A DNA stretch of 64,000 bases from Excoecaria cochinchinensis (GCA_947683425.1 CANTUQ010000081.1:5638501-5702500); one strand, 5' to 3'; shown: positions 11,784 to 24,619, counted from the first letter of the stretch. Notes: generated by a model from the letters alone, not told the origin. Translations and numbers: made by a program.

Positions 11784-12305
11784 TGTCACACCCCGTTTGC
11801 CCCCTAGGAGAATGAGCCTGTCTGTGTGAGCATGCATGTGCATGTGTTCAGCATATCATGAGGGTAGTTTAGTAAAATGCATGTTTTTGGGTTTTATTAG
11901 TATGTGGTTGCATGTATGACATTAGTGTGTGTACTAATTGGGAATTGCTTGTGTGCACTTGAGCATATCATTTTATGGTGTTTTAAGTTGAGAAGTGCTT
12001 GTGTGTGTGAGTTCATACCATTGTAGGGTGTATAAGTTAAGAGTGCATAAGATGTGTGTGAAGTATGGAGTTAAGGTGTGAGTGAGCAAGTTCCACCACC
12101 AAAAGATTGACATGTGTATTAGGTTAGGGAAAATGAATAAATAAAAGAAGGAAGAGTGAAGGGAAGATCAGATTCACATTTTCCCTTCTACCTCCATCTT
12201 CTTCTTCCTTTTCCCTTTCCTAATTATTGCTAACTGTAAATCAAATTGTGGTTGTGGAAATTGGTCACTCTTGCTCCTAACTTGGTAAGTACGTATCTTG
12301 GTCTT

Positions 12306-12371
12306 TCTATTCTTCTTCTTCTTCTTCTTCTTCTTCTTCTTCTTCTTCTTCTTCTTCTTCTTCTTCTTCTT
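12306..12371. repeat. (TTC)n microsatellite in LTR B
   Basis: About 22 TTC units in the transcribed leader of the LTR. LTR A has a similar run at 4694-4741, so this too is a lineage feature. Confidence 0.95.
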
Positions 12372-12768
12372 CCTTGAGTTTAGATTTAACTTAGGGTTTG
12401 CATTGTTGGATGTTTGTGTTTAGCTGAGGCTCCTCGCGATCCCAAAGGCAAGGAGATTGCTGGGAGTAGTAGGACTAAGTGAAGCGAAGCTTAGAATTCA
12501 GGTTTGGGAATTGTTTGTTATGATTTGTGTGATTTTGAGGTTACTATAAAATTCTAGGGTTTATGTTCTTGAAGAGCTTGATGCATATATATATACTTGA
12601 TTTGGTTGTGTAAATGCTGAATTGAGTTGTATATATGTTGTTATATTGTTTGGAATGTCTTTTGTAAAGTAAGAACAGGTTTGAATGACTTTTAATCAAA
12701 TTTGGATTGATTCCTTTGTTCTGGGAAATTCTGGAAAATCTGGAAATCGATTACTGTAGAAATCCCCG

Positions 12769-13193
12769 TCTGTCGCGTGACTAGCCAAGAAGAGAGGCAA
12801 GTCACGAGACGTGACTTCCAGTCATGACTCGTGACCTGCCAGATAGAAGCTAGTCACGAGCTGTGACTGCCTGTCACAACTCGTGACCGGCCATGAGGAA
12901 GGCAGTCACGAGGCGTGACTCCCAGTCACGACTCGTGACCGGCCTGAGAGAGAACGGTCACGATTGCCAGTCACGTCAGCCAGTCACGTCGCGTGACCAG
13001 CCCAAAGAAGGAAGCCAGTCATGAGACGTGACACCCAATCACGACTCGTGACCAGCGAGAGGTAGGGGGCGAGTCACGCCGCGTGATCCGCGAGGGACAG
13101 AGCCAGTCACGAGGTGTGACCCTCAGTCACGTCTCGTGACCAGCCTTGTGAGGAGACTTGTGACGCCAGTCACGCCTCGTGACCAGCCAACCT
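12769..13193. repeat. Hairpin array in LTR B (GTCACGAG/CTCGTGAC theme)
   Basis: At least six units pair GTCACGAGRCGTGAC with CAGTCACGACTCGTGAC, for example near 12801-12835 and 12903-12940. Each arm is itself partly palindromic. Spacers are short and share CCAG..GCCAG phrases. The theme differs from that of the sister LTR C. Confidence 0.9.
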
Positions 13194-13416
13194 CGTTCGT
13201 CACCCCGTTCGGCCCATTTTCTGAAATTTCCCGGATTTTAACTTATAAATGGATTCCGTAATTCCTTCGAATGAATTTATACTGCTGTATGATGCATGTC
13301 ATACTTTTATATGCTTTGATATGCGTGATACCATGATTCTTCTGATGAATTATACGCGATGTTTTGAATTGTGATTTGAATGAGTTATAGCCTGCTAGAG
13401 TCAAGTAAGTGGATAG

Positions 13417-13430
13417 TTAGGCATGCCTAA
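13417..13430. promoter_or_regulatory. Conserved palindrome TTAGGCATGCCTAA (LTR B)
   Basis: A perfect 14-bp palindrome preceded by GTGGATAG and followed by GCTGCAACCC, exactly as in LTR A and LTR C. Confidence 0.7.
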
Positions 13431-13917
13431 TAGAGTCTTTTAGCTGCAACCCTCAGTTCAGTTTGGACCCCGATCAGGTCCCCCGTTTGGTTCCCCGCGA
13501 ACCCTTCAGTATTAGGATCTTGTTTAAGATCCCCTCTGTATAAAAATATTGTGCTTTGATAAAATGAATTGACTTTTGATTTGTACCTGTGAGGTACCCT
13601 CAGTATTCGACTCGTACCCGTAAGGTACCCTCAGTTCACTCGTTATCCACTACCTAGAGTCAGCAGGTGTTCATTAAATAATTGATTGAATTGCTCTATT
13701 CTGAATTGGATATATACATGTGATATCTGAATGAGTATAATGATGGGATATATGTTCAGTTAATATAGAAATGGATATGTAATTGTGATGCAAATGTATG
13801 GCTTTAATTTGTGAGCATGATTATATGGATATTGTTAAAGCTATTGCATTTTGCCATTGTGAATGTGAAATGCCTTGACGACCATTGTGAATGGCCGTCC
13901 ATAAATTTTGTGTGTTT

Positions 13918-13964
13918 CCCCACTAAGCGTTTATCGCTTAGCACGGTGTTTTTACCCGTGCAGG
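13918..13964 (+). promoter_or_regulatory. Paired stem-loops near LTR B 3' end
   Basis: CTAAGCG, loop TTTAT, CGCTTAG, immediately followed by CACGG..CCGTG and CAGG. T-rich, poly(A)-site-like sequence (TTTTGTA repeats) follows. Confidence 0.75.
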
Positions 13965-14353
13965 TGCGGAAGGAGTTTTGGTATGAGAGAGTCGCCGCCG
14001 TCAAGCCAACACAGAAGGGTTTAGTATAGGGCTTAATTTTGTAATAGTGATGATTCTTTTTGTATAGAACTCTCATGTATCAGTTTGTATCAGTTTTGTA
14101 TCAGCTTCCGCTTTTGTACCTATATTTTGTATATGTAATATTATTTTGTATCAGCTAGTTGATCAGAACATTATTGTAATGGTTTGTTATATTAATGCAT
14201 GATCAGCTTTGGCTTTCTTTTCCTTAAAGTTTTTAATTATTCCGTATTTCTGTATGTATGTTTGCTTTGTATTTGCTTGGTGACACCTTGTCTCATACGG
14301 CATCTCACTCCTTACCGGATGGGATCGCCTACGTATGGGAAGGGGGTGTTACA

Positions 14354-16159
14354 CAGAACAATATAGAGTAGGACCGTTATTGGCCTAAAGTAAGTGAGAA
14401 GCCATGCTCACACTCGCGGTCATGTGTCCCTATGGCTAGCCACTATATTCTGAACTAGATTTGTCTACCAGATTACTACATAGGGCATCCAATATTCCAT
14501 TTTCACATTTTTATGTTACCATACATATATTTCATGGAATTTCATCATACTATTCAATTCTTTTTCATCTGAATCAGGCATTATACATTTAATTTTCATT
14601 CATATGCCATTACATGCCATAGAGTTCACTAATTCATCAAAATACACATAGATATATACATGTGTGTCATTCGGCCAACGTGTCAATAATTCACCATATA
14701 TTCTTTTCATCACCTTTATCACTTATTTAGGTAACTTACATGTTCATTAACATGTTTATGCCATAATTCACATCAAAACACATCAAAATCACATTTTTAC
14801 ATACTAATACTATTCGGCCTATGTGTTTAACATCCATTATGATTATTTTTCTTTCTCTTATCCATTATAATAACTAGATCTCAAGTCATACATCACAAAT
14901 ATACCATTTTTATTCATTAAACATCAAAATATACCTTTGTAATCCTAAATATACCATTCGGCCTACATGATGTCCATGGTATATAGTTTATTTCTTTTCA
15001 TTTGTCATTCAAAATCTCATTTTTAACCTTCTAAACATGTCTATCCAATTTATTTCAATTAAACATGTATAAATCACATACATACAATGTAAACATAACC
15101 TAAAATCATTCTTTTTCAATGGAAAAAGAAGGAAATTGTATCCACTAACCTCATTTTCTTGTTCTATACCTCTTAAGCATCCTTTCCTTGCCTTTGCACC
15201 TTGAAACCCCTTTCTCTCCATTAAAATCCTAAAGTGGCCGAATATATTCATCAAGATCTACTCAATATCAAGCTCCCTTTTAACAAACAAACTTCATAAA
15301 CATGTTCTACACATCCTAAAGTACCTATAGGAACCCTTGAACCAAATTAAAAACACCTAAATCTCTTACCTCAAAATTACACCTTAACTTTAAAGTCTTG
15401 GTTTTTCCCACTTTTAAACATTCAAATGAACTCCTAAGACCACCAATAGATTATATAAGAGCTGAAATATGTTTGGGAGGATAGAATTTGGGGAGCGATG
15501 GAGAGAAAATGGAAGAAAAATGGAGGAAATGTGGAAGACTTCAATTCGGCCTATGGAGGTGGGAGGAGAGGGCGGCTGCAAATGGAGAAACCTAGATAAT
15601 TCTAGGTGAAGAGATGTCTTTATATGGGGAAAATTGAATCAAACCAGGTCCAACTTGGTCGAATCGATTTGGGTCGATTTTTGGTTTTCGGGTCATTTTT
15701 ATCTGTTTCAAGGAATCTATAAGTTTCTCAACTTATTTTCACTCCCAAACCATTCCATCATTCTTATAATGTCAAATACAGCCTCCACACAAAATTTTAG
15801 CTCAATCGGAGTTCATTTGAGGCCCGGTTCACTTAAATTGATCCGGTTTAACACTGTTCGGTTCTGCCGTAAAATACAAATCTATGGCTATCAAAAATTT
15901 CTAAAAATTAATTTAAGCCTTTACACTTCCCACATTACATCATTTTAACTTCATTTACTATTTTTAAAAAATTCGGTCAAAGTTCAGCCAAACCCTTGTT
16001 CAATTTAACCGAACTAGAGGCAAACTTTCGCTTAACTTTCGGGGACCTATTTGACCTCAATTTTGCACCAAATTTTACCTCTAGACTCCTTATAGTCCAC
16101 AGATCAATTATATCAAATAAAAATTTTCCATGAACTGCTGTCGGTTCTGGATCTTTACA
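14354..16159 (-). mobile_element. LTR D (G family), start-proximal part
   Basis: Resumes after the duplicated CAGAA. On the minus strand it starts TGTAAAGATCC at 16159 and holds TTTGGTGCAAAATTGAGG-type sequence like the starts of the other G LTRs. A TATA-like CATATAAAG lies near 15620-15630, then a leader with CTTCCATTTTCTCTCC, then the CTAGTTCAG..TGGCTAGCCA block near 14430-14460. No coding sequence is seen; short open frames here have no recognisable features. Confidence 0.8.
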
Positions 16160-16611
16160 ATGGTTAATGTGTGGTTATGTGAACATTTGTGTGTGTCCAA
16201 AATGCTTGAAGCATGGGTGGTCGTTATTCTTTGCAAAAGCCCATTGGGCTTTGGTTTGCATTCGAATCTTTGCATTGTTCAAAGCTTTTTAATGCAATGT
16301 TAAGAATATGAGTGTGCATTTTGCGTGAGTGTAATACATTGGTTGTGATTTGTGTATGCATGTATGCATTATGAGTTAGTTTTAGTGCATAGACAGGTAG
16401 CATTATATTTACGAGTACGTGGTTATGTGCACATCTGTGCATGCCCAATATGCTTTGAGCATGGGTGGTCTTTGTTATTTGTTCATGCACCTCGGGTTTT
16501 GGTATGCTTGCAAATATTTTCAATATTCTACACTTTTTGGCATATATTTGGGGATATGAGTGTCCATTTTGCACAAGTATAATAGCATGTTTGTGGTTTG
16601 TGCACACTTGT
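16160..16611. repeat. Tandem repeat of about 250 bp, first segment
   Basis: Recurring landmarks are GAGTTAGTTTTAG, TGCTTTGAGCATGGGTGG, ATGCACCT.GGG.TTT and GCAAATATTT.CA. Spacing between successive GAGTTAGTTTTAG copies is 246 and 250 bp further along the array. Across LTR C it is about 249 bp once that insertion is removed. Confidence 0.88.
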
Positions 16612-17012
16612 TGTAACACCCCCTACTCATACGTGGGCGATCCCATCCGATAAGGAGTGAGATGTCGTATGGGTAAAGGTGCCACCACACAGAAATAGGA
16701 TATACATACATTCATACATAAGCATACATACCGAAATACAGGGAAATAAAATTTTACAAAACCATTCATGAGAGAAGCTGATCATGCATTAATATAATGG
16801 AAAGCATTACATTACTGTTTGATCAACTCAAAGGTACAAAGGATAATTACATACCCAAAAATATACACATATGCAGAAGCTGTTACAAAACTAACATAAG
16901 AGAGTTCTATACAAAAAGAATCATCTAAGACTACAAAAGATCAAGTCCTACACTAAACTCTGCTGTGTTGGCTTGACTGCGGTGACTCTCCCAAAACAAA
17001 GCTCCTTTCGCA

Positions 17013-17060
17013 CCTGCACGGGGTAAACACACCATGCTAAGCGATAAACGCTTAGTGGGG
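17013..17060 (-). promoter_or_regulatory. Paired stem-loops near LTR C 3' end
   Basis: On the minus strand: CCCCACTAAGCG, TTTAT, CGCTTAGCATGG followed by a short loop and CCCCGTGCAGG. Same module and spacing as in LTR B. Confidence 0.7.
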
Positions 17061-17512
17061 AAACACACAAATCAAATGGACGGCCATTCACAATGGTCGT
17101 CAAGCAAAACACATACAGATGGCATAATAAAAAATACGCATTAGGTAAGAGTATGAACACACGAACGTATAGAGTCATACCTTGATATAACATAACTGTC
17201 TTCGTGAAATCACATTAATAAACATATTCGGATAATACATTCTCATAATTAGCAAAACAATTCCAAACAATAAAGCACCTGCTGACTCAAGGTAGTGGAT
17301 AACGAGTGAACGGACAGTACTTTACGGGTACGAACCGATTACAGACAGTACCTTACGAGTACGAATCGCAAACCAATTTACTTTGTCATTTACAAAAACA
17401 TTTTATTAAGGGACCTTAAACAAGATCCAAACACATTAAGGGTTCGCAAGGAACCAAACAGGGAACCTGATCGGGGTCCAAACTGAACTGAGGCTGCAGC
17501 TATAAGACTCTA

Positions 17513-17526
17513 TTAGGCATGCCTAA
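17513..17526. promoter_or_regulatory. Conserved palindrome TTAGGCATGCCTAA (LTR C)
   Basis: An exact copy of the 14-bp palindrome, flanked by CTATCCAC, the complement of the GTGGATAG seen in the plus-oriented LTRs. Confidence 0.7.
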
Positions 17527-17753
17527 CTATCCACTAAACTGACTCTAGCAGGTTATGCATAATCCATTCCATTCATTCCATAATATCCCAAATCATATAT
17601 ACATATATTTACATACATATAGGAATATTCATATCATGGATTCGCATTCGTATGATTCATAGGTTAACAGATATAAGGCTTATAGTCACCAAAAGAAATT
17701 GGAGTTCCAAAACGACACACACACCAAGGGAAAACTCATTCAGCATAACAAGG

Positions 17754-18069
17754 CTGTCGCGCTCGCGACAGAGACAATAGTCTCTTCGCTGTGCGCGCGC
17801 GATAGACTTCACGATTGCGAGGAGGAAGGAAAAACCTGACTCTATCGCGATTGCGACAGAGAGTCGAAACATCACTGTCACAGGCTCGCGATAGATCGCG
17901 TGCTCGCGACAGTACATGCTAGGATTGTGCTCTGTCACGATCGCGACACCGTCGCGCTCGCGACAGAGAGCACACAACATCTTTTGCTATTGTGGGCTCG
18001 CAATAGCACAACCCAAGATCACCGGTCTCTGTCGCGCTTACAACAGTGTCGCGATCGCGACAGAGTCGT
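17754..18069. repeat. Hairpin array in LTR C (CTGTCGCG/CGCGACAG theme)
   Basis: Short palindromes such as CTGTCGCGCTCGCGACAG (17754-17771), CTATCGCGATTGCGACAG and TCGCGATCGCGACAGAG recur across 300 bp. LTR F carries the same theme; the closer relative B does not. Confidence 0.9.
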
Positions 18070-19133
18070 GATTTCCAAAATCTGCAGAATTCTGTAGATC
18101 TCTTCCTCTCCCAAAACTCATACACAAAAACACAAATCACATCCAATGGCCTCTTACCTTGAATCCAGCCACCCATCCCCATCAATACCCACAATATAAC
18201 ATTTATCATCAAGTAATTTCACGCCAAACATCAATTCAAACTCACAATCCCAAAAATTATCAAAACCCAAAAATTGTAGCAAAACCACGTCAAATCCTCA
18301 CAATCACTACAATAATCCCATGCTCATACAAAATTACCTTACCCAAACAAAAACCCATAACATACATGACATATCAAGAGCATATCACAACCCAATTCCT
18401 AGAAATCACTAAGAACACATATATGAACATATTTACATACAAAAACAGGAAATTTCCCAAACCTTGTATCCTTTGCTCCTAATGCTTAGATCCACTAGGT
18501 CCTGCCTTCTCTTTACCCTTTGGCTCACGAGGAGGCTCAACTAAGCATCAAACCATCAAAGCACACAAACTCAAAACCCTAACTTCAAACCCAAAACCAT
18601 AAAAAATACAAGGAAGAAGAAGAAGAAGAAGAACTTGGACTACACAAGGGAGATGCATAAACTCACCAAGGACAAAGCATGGAGATGATTAATTTTGACC
18701 GCTTGAGGCTTGAATCCAAGCTAAGGCACCACAATGAAGGAGAAGAGAAAGAAGAGATAGGAAGAGAGGAGAGAACGGGATTGAGGGAGCAGAAATTCTG
18801 CTTTCCCTTTCTCTTTCTTCTTCTTTAATCCTTCCTTCACCCCTCTTGCCAAGTGTCCTCATCCTAATGGTGGAATTCAATCACCCACACCCAACAAACA
18901 TACCTCATGGACACACAATGAACACCCTACTAAAACACACCCTACCATGGTATGAATGCTCACACATAACATAACCCACTAATGCATATCCTACTATGAT
19001 ATGCTCGTGCACACACTATCACAACCCATAAAACATGCAGTATACCCAAAATGCCCTTTATACATGTCAAAACTCATACAATGCACATGCACAAACATGG
19101 CTCATACTACTAGGGGGCAAACGGGGTGTGACA

Positions 19134-20294
19134 CTTGTATGCATTTATGAGTTAGTTTTAGTTCACGGACCAGTACTTTTACATTTGCAAGGGTGTTGTT
19201 ATAGGCTCATTTATACGTGTCCAGCATGCTTTGAGCATGGGTTGTCTTTGTTCTGTATCATGCAACTAGGGCTTTTGTATGCGGACAAAAAATTGCATTT
19301 GTCTACTCTCTTCAACGCAATGTTAGGGATTTAAGTGTGCATTTTCGGGAGTGTAATAACATGTTTGTGGTTTATTCACGCATGTATGCATTTACGAGTT
19401 AGTTTTAGAGCATGGACAAGTAATATTACATTTGTGAATGCAAGGTTATGTGAATGTTTATGCCTATCAAGCATACTTTGAATGTGGGTGGTTTTTGATC
19501 TTTGCTTATGCATCTTGGGCTTTGTTATGCGTGCGAAAATTTGCATTCTTCTACGCTCTTTGGTGAAAATTTAGGGATATGTGAGTCCACTTTGCCCTAG
19601 TATAATAGCATGTTTATGGTTTGTGCGCGCATATATGCATATGTGAGTTAGTTTTAGTTCATGGACTACTATTTTTACATTTGTGAGTGTGTGGTTATGT
19701 GCTCATTTGTGCGTATCCAGCATGCTTTGAGTGTAGGTGGTCTTAGTTTTTTGCTCATGCACATTAGGCTTTTTTATGCGCGCAAATATTTGTATTCTTC
19801 TACACTCTTTAATGCAATATTAGGGATATGAGTGTGCATTTGTAAACGCGTGGTTATGTGCACGTTTTTGCATGTCCAACATGCTTTAAGCATGGGTGGT
19901 CTTTGTTCTTTGTTCATGCACCTTGGGCTTTGTTATGCATGCAAATATTTGCATTCTTCTACACTCTTTGGCGCATATTTTGGGATTTGAGTGTAAATTT
20001 TGCGTGAGAATAATAGCATGTTTGTGCTCTATACGCGCATGTATGGATTTTTGAGTTAGTTTTAGTTCATAGACATGTATTTCTACATTTGTGAGTGCAT
20101 CGCTAAGTGCTCAATTGTGTGTGTCCAGCATGCTTTGAGTGTGGGTGGAGTTTGTTATTTGCTCTTGTAGCTTAAGCTTTTGTATATGTGCAAATATTTC
20201 AATTTTACTATGTTCTTTAAAATAATTTTGGGATATGAGTGTCCATTTAGTGTGAGTATAACAACATGTTTGTGGTTTGTGCGTGTATATATTG
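19134..20294. repeat. Tandem repeat of about 250 bp, second segment
   Basis: About four and a half units. GTTAGTTTTAG starts near 19151, 19397, 19647 and 20055. The last interval (408 bp) contains a unit missing about 90 bases near 19830. The array is cut at 20294 by the H element and resumes at 41434. Confidence 0.9.
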
Positions 20295-21035
20295 TGATGC
20301 AAAACCCAAGCATCAATTAGAACTCGGACACCAAATCAATTTGAATATTCATAAACCCTAACATGCAATATAATTTAAGATACTTCAAACCTTAATATCA
20401 AAGATAATTAAGATGTAAAGCAAAAAACAAATAAAATAGAATTATACAAGTAAAACTTGAATAATCCAATTCTTGAAACAACTCAAAGTAAAGAACTCTC
20501 AATTGGAAAATTCAATTCACGCATAAAGCTTAAAAATTATGTAATTGTAATGTTGTACACGCTTAAAATAAGCCTTATATAAGCAACAAATAATCCTAGA
20601 GCTAATAGGAATGAGTTGGCTGAATTTCCTCTTTAAACTAGGAATATGAATTTTGGCTTTTCCTACTTAGAATTGGAAACTAACAACCAAAGGAAAGGCT
20701 ACCTATAAAGGGTGTGTAACTCACATGATATGCACATGCATAGCACATGGGTTGGCACTTGTCAAGGTCACATGTCAAGGGACATGTTTGGCAAACATAA
20801 CAAGGCACATGTTTGGCATATGACAAGGTCACAAGACTTGTACATGCCTCATTCATAGGCATATTTCCAATTTGACTTCTCTATGGATTCGACCTAAGGA
20901 CTTCCTTTGTGGCCCAGTTATGATTCAAGCATATGACCCATCTTTAAGTCTTTTTGAACTTTTCCAAGTTTGGTCTCCATGAATCCGGACTTGCAATGTT
21001 TATTGACCTTTCCATGATGACCCGTGCATACATCA
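20295..21035 (-). mobile_element. H element, 3' LTR
   Basis: A 741-bp LTR. On the minus strand it starts TGATGTATGCACGGG and ends TTTTGCATCA. It closely matches 40670-41433. Flanking bases are TATTG (20290-20294) here and TATTC (41434-41438) at the other end, a target-site duplication with one difference. The LTR holds several ACATGT/CACATG words near 20720-20830. Superfamily unknown. Confidence 0.88.
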
Positions 21036-21951
21036 TTCCCTCCCACTCTAGAAAAGATTCATTGTCGAATCTTCATCTTGTTCAAGTTAGGAATTGTATG
21101 TTATGGAATAAATTCAACTTCATAGATTTTCTTCCGAATAGGTGGAAATAATATGAATGCTTCTTTAGAAAAGTACTCATTATGCTCATGTAAGTTAACA
21201 AAAAAATCTAGGGAAAACATGGTTAGTCCTTAATATAGCCTTTCAATTTTAATTATGATTCCCAACATTTTCCATGTGCAATTCAACCTCCTTAAGTAAT
21301 AAAGGAGCAATAGTAAGATGCTGATATCCTATCATAATTAAAGAAGCTTCTTCCTTTTTACTCAAACAATCGGCAACATCTTTACAATAGTCGACAACAT
21401 CTTTACTTTCAATTATTTCTTCCTAACTCATGATCTCACCATCAAATAAATCTATAGTGTCCCCTTCAGCTGCATAAACACTTTATTCTATGATAACTTC
21501 CTCTTCCTTTCTTTTCTCTTTTGTCTTATACTTTCTACTTAGTTGTTTAGACCGCAATTCTTCATTTTCAAGGTCTTCCCTCAACAAATTAGTACTCTCC
21601 TTTAACCCAATCCATTCTTTTTGATTTGAATGCCGTTTTGATTTGCAATAGGACATCCTCACAATCACTTGTGTTTCACTCGAGAGATGGTACTCCACTC
21701 GTGTTTTACTCAAAATTGGTTTTTACCCTCTTTTAAGCTCACACACTTAAGCCTTTTTTTACTTAAGCTTATTGTCCTCAATTGCATTTTAGAATTCAAT
21801 TTCCAATCAAGATAGTTCACAAACAGCAAATTAAAAATTAGGAATGCAATGAAAACACCTAACAAAGATGATAGGAATAAAACAAAAAGCAAAAATACCA
21901 AAATGAAGAAAGACAAATTGAGCACACAAGAGGAAGATATGTATGCTAACC
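21036..21951 (-). mobile_element. H element internal region, part 1
   Basis: Next to the LTR the minus strand reads CTAGAGTGGGAGGGAA, a good polypurine tract. Beyond it lies low-complexity, T-rich sequence. A 76-codon minus frame (21483-21713) is lysine- and glutamate-rich and ends in a run of charged residues; I do not recognise it. No RT, integrase or protease motif is visible, so H may be non-autonomous. Solo LTR E3 interrupts at 21951. Confidence 0.65.
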
Positions 21952-23109
21952 TGTAGACACCGGGTCCTGAGCTGGTCCAAGATCAGGATTACCCGATGAT
22001 GAGAATGATACTTGCCAGTAAAGGTGTCAAAAATGATGTCATCCTTGTCGAAAAATCCATTTATTCGTCCAAGAGTTTCAGTGCGAAAATTTGCTTCTTA
22101 TTTTATTTTTATTTTATTATTATTTTTTTAATTTTTTATTATTTTTGCGGGGCCCAGCGCGCAGCAGGGGGCCTCTGCGAGCGCAGTAAGGGCCTCCGCG
22201 CGCCCATTATCGCACACGCTGCTCCTCCCACACGCGGGCAGTTTTGCCCCGCGCCTTGTTGCCCCGTGCTGTCCCTTTCGCCTGTCCTTTTCTCAGTCTA
22301 TTTTTTTAGTTTTATGTTTTAATGATAATTTTGGGTAACTAAAATTAAAAGAGCATTTGTCTTTTCCTATTTTGGGACCAAAACAGGGAAACAAATTGGG
22401 GATTTCCCTTCATTTGAAAGGACGACAAAAATTTTTATTCAAGGAAAAAGGGGTTTTTTTAGCTCTTCTCTCCAGCATACTTTGCTTTCTTCTTCAAAAT
22501 ATTCTTAAGCTTTTTTCTTTTTCCCAAGCTTTAATTTTTTCTTTCTTCAGAAAATATATTTCATTCTTGGATTGATCTTGAGCAAGAAAAATTAATTTTC
22601 TTTGTTCAATCATCCACCAAAAATATTTTCATCAAAAATATTTTCTCAACTTTTTTTTCTTACTTGAACTTGGATTTCTTCTTGAATATTGTTATCATCA
22701 AAATCGACAAGGGGAACGGATTGAGACATCCTATTTCCGATCTATAAATTCTGAGGATAAACACTTTAGACCCGTTCTAACCTCTCTATTTATTATTTTT
22801 TAGTTATTAATTTTGTTATTCTTGTCATATTTATTTCCTAGTCTTTATGATGTTTAGCTACTGTTGACGCCCATGAGTTTAGCTTAGGATTTAGTTTCTT
22901 AATGGCTATTTCATTCGGCTTTTGTGGTTTCGTCTTTTTATATATTGTTTGCCGTTAGCCTTCACTTCTTTTCATCATTATTACTATACTATTATTATTT
23001 GTCTTTACAATTATGTTGGAGCATTATTATGATTATTATTAATACTACTAATATTTATTATTTCATTATGCTACTATTATTTTTGTTTTAAGGTATTAGT
23101 ATTATTGGC

Positions 23110-23182
<73 letters not shown>

Positions 23183-23205
23183 GTCTATTATTGTTTAATA
23201 TTCTA

Positions 23206-23251
<46 letters not shown>

Positions 23252-23383
23252 TGATTTATTTATCATTAGTATTATTATGCTATGTTTATTCATTTCATGC
23301 TATTAGTACTATTATTACTACCATTGTTTGTTTACTATCATTGTTATTATTACTTTGTGTTACTGTCACCATTAGCTTCACTA

Positions 23384-23463
<80 letters not shown>

Positions 23464-24619
23464 TGTGTTGCATCATTATTACTATTATTGTTATCATTAT
23501 TTATTATTGTGCCCAATATTCATTTTATCTTCATTTGATTAATTTTTAGAATTATTACTAATATTTTAATGTTATTTTTTCTGTCTGAGCTTTATTGTGA
23601 CCTACATTATGTGAGTACCCCCGTGGCTCCCCGGATGAGTCACGACGTATGGAGGACACGTCGGTTTAGTGAGACCTTTCTCATTTCCCTCCTTTTGTTG
23701 TCTTTGTTTGCGAATAATTATTTTATTTGTGCACGCGTGGGATAAAAAAATCACAAAAAAATTTCTATAATTAAGTTGGGATTTTCACTAATAAAATTGG
23801 GACCAATGTCTCTTGACTTAGCCAAGAAATAAAAAAATATCACAAACAAAACGAAGAGTTAGTTTTCTCTAAAATGGGATCACTCATCCCTGTTTTGCAA
23901 CTCAATAATCAAATGACTCTTCGAACCTTCTTTAAATAAGCGTGAATGAACCAATGTTCCTAAACCAAATGAATGCCCCAATTTATGTATGTTTTTCTCA
24001 CGTTTGATTTTGTTTGATTGTTTAAATTTATGTTCATTTCCTTTTGGGCCCTTGTAATTAATTTTGGGGCGACATTATTTAATTTCGAGGATTGTATTCC
24101 GTCCCCATTTATGTTTTTTTTTAATCTCCTTTTATTGGGGTTGTATTTCGCCCCTATTTCCCTTGTAATTGCGTGCTTGGTGTGTTTATCGCTTTCTTTA
24201 GTTACTTTATTTACCGCTTTCTTTATTGCTTTCCTTTATTACTTTTGAATGCTCGCAATGTGCTTTTAATTAAATGCATAAATCGTGTGAGATAAGAGAT
24301 AGAATTTTAGGAAGTTAAAAACTCATTTATAATTAACCAAAGCATAAATAAGAGTGAAGTTCAGAACACCAATCTCTAGTCTAGACCAATAAGAGGTTAG
24401 AGACTTTTCCCAATTTCTTGTAAATTGGGTGGCGACTCCATGATACCTCAAAGGTGCCTAAAGGCGTCGTGGGGCTAGATCTTCCTTTCCAATGTTCTAT
24501 TGGGAAGGAAGCATCCAAAATGTTTCATGATGCCCATGATCAAAAAGATGCGAACTAGTCCCTCGAATCCCAAAGGTGGATTCAGCGTAGGGCCCTTGCT
24601 GGGTCCGGCGCGCTTCATA
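21952..24619 (-). mobile_element. Solo LTR E3 with target-site duplication TAACC
   Basis: A 2,668-bp minus-oriented member of the E family, flanked by TAACC at 21947-21951 and 24620-24624. On the minus strand it ends GGTGTCTACA. Its start reads TATGAAGCGCGCCGG where E1 has TGTGACGCGCGCC, so the first bases have mutated. It holds a GC-rich block (22149-22270), long (ATT)n runs and the same GAGTCGCCACCCAATTTAC motif near 24430. Confidence 0.9.
23107..23462. repeat. Three (ATT)n microsatellite runs in LTR E3
   Basis: Long ATT runs at about 23107-23181, 23208-23252 and 23383-23462. They are the inverted counterpart of the (AAT)n runs in E1. Open frames here that encode runs of one residue are artefacts. 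Confidence 0.95.

Larger units (their letters stand above)
11784..14353 (+). mobile_element. Solo LTR B with target-site duplication CAGAA
   Basis: A 2,570-bp unit starting TGTCACACCCCGTTTGCCCC and ending GGGGGTGTTACA, flanked by CAGAA at 11779-11783 and 14354-14358. Both ends match LTR C closely, so B and C are one family. In order it holds a (TTC)n run (12306-12371), a hairpin array (12769-13193), the TTAGGCATGCCTAA box (13417-13430), GTACC/GGTACC words (13590-13630), the GACCATTGTGAATGGCCGTCC box and the paired stem-loops (13918-13964). No internal coding region is present. Confidence 0.92.
16612..19133 (-). mobile_element. Solo LTR C with target-site duplication CTTGT
   Basis: A 2,522-bp minus-oriented LTR inserted in the satellite, flanked by CTTGT at 16607-16611 and 19134-19138. 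On the minus strand it starts TGTCACACCCCGTTTGCCCC and ends GGGGGTGTTACA, matching LTR B at both ends. It contains the paired stem-loops (17013-17060), the 14-bp palindrome (17513-17526) and a hairpin array (17754-18069). No internal region is present. Open frames within it (for example 17919-18212) are products of the palindromes. Confidence 0.92.

Noticed and set aside
1509..16164. Target-site duplication for LTR D
   Set aside because: Bases after its right end (ATGGT) are not found at a plausible left end, so the left terminus is treated as lost.
21483..21713. Charged 76-codon frame as a gag or host protein
   Set aside because: No recognisable motif. It lies in the low-complexity internal part of element H; it is described there only.
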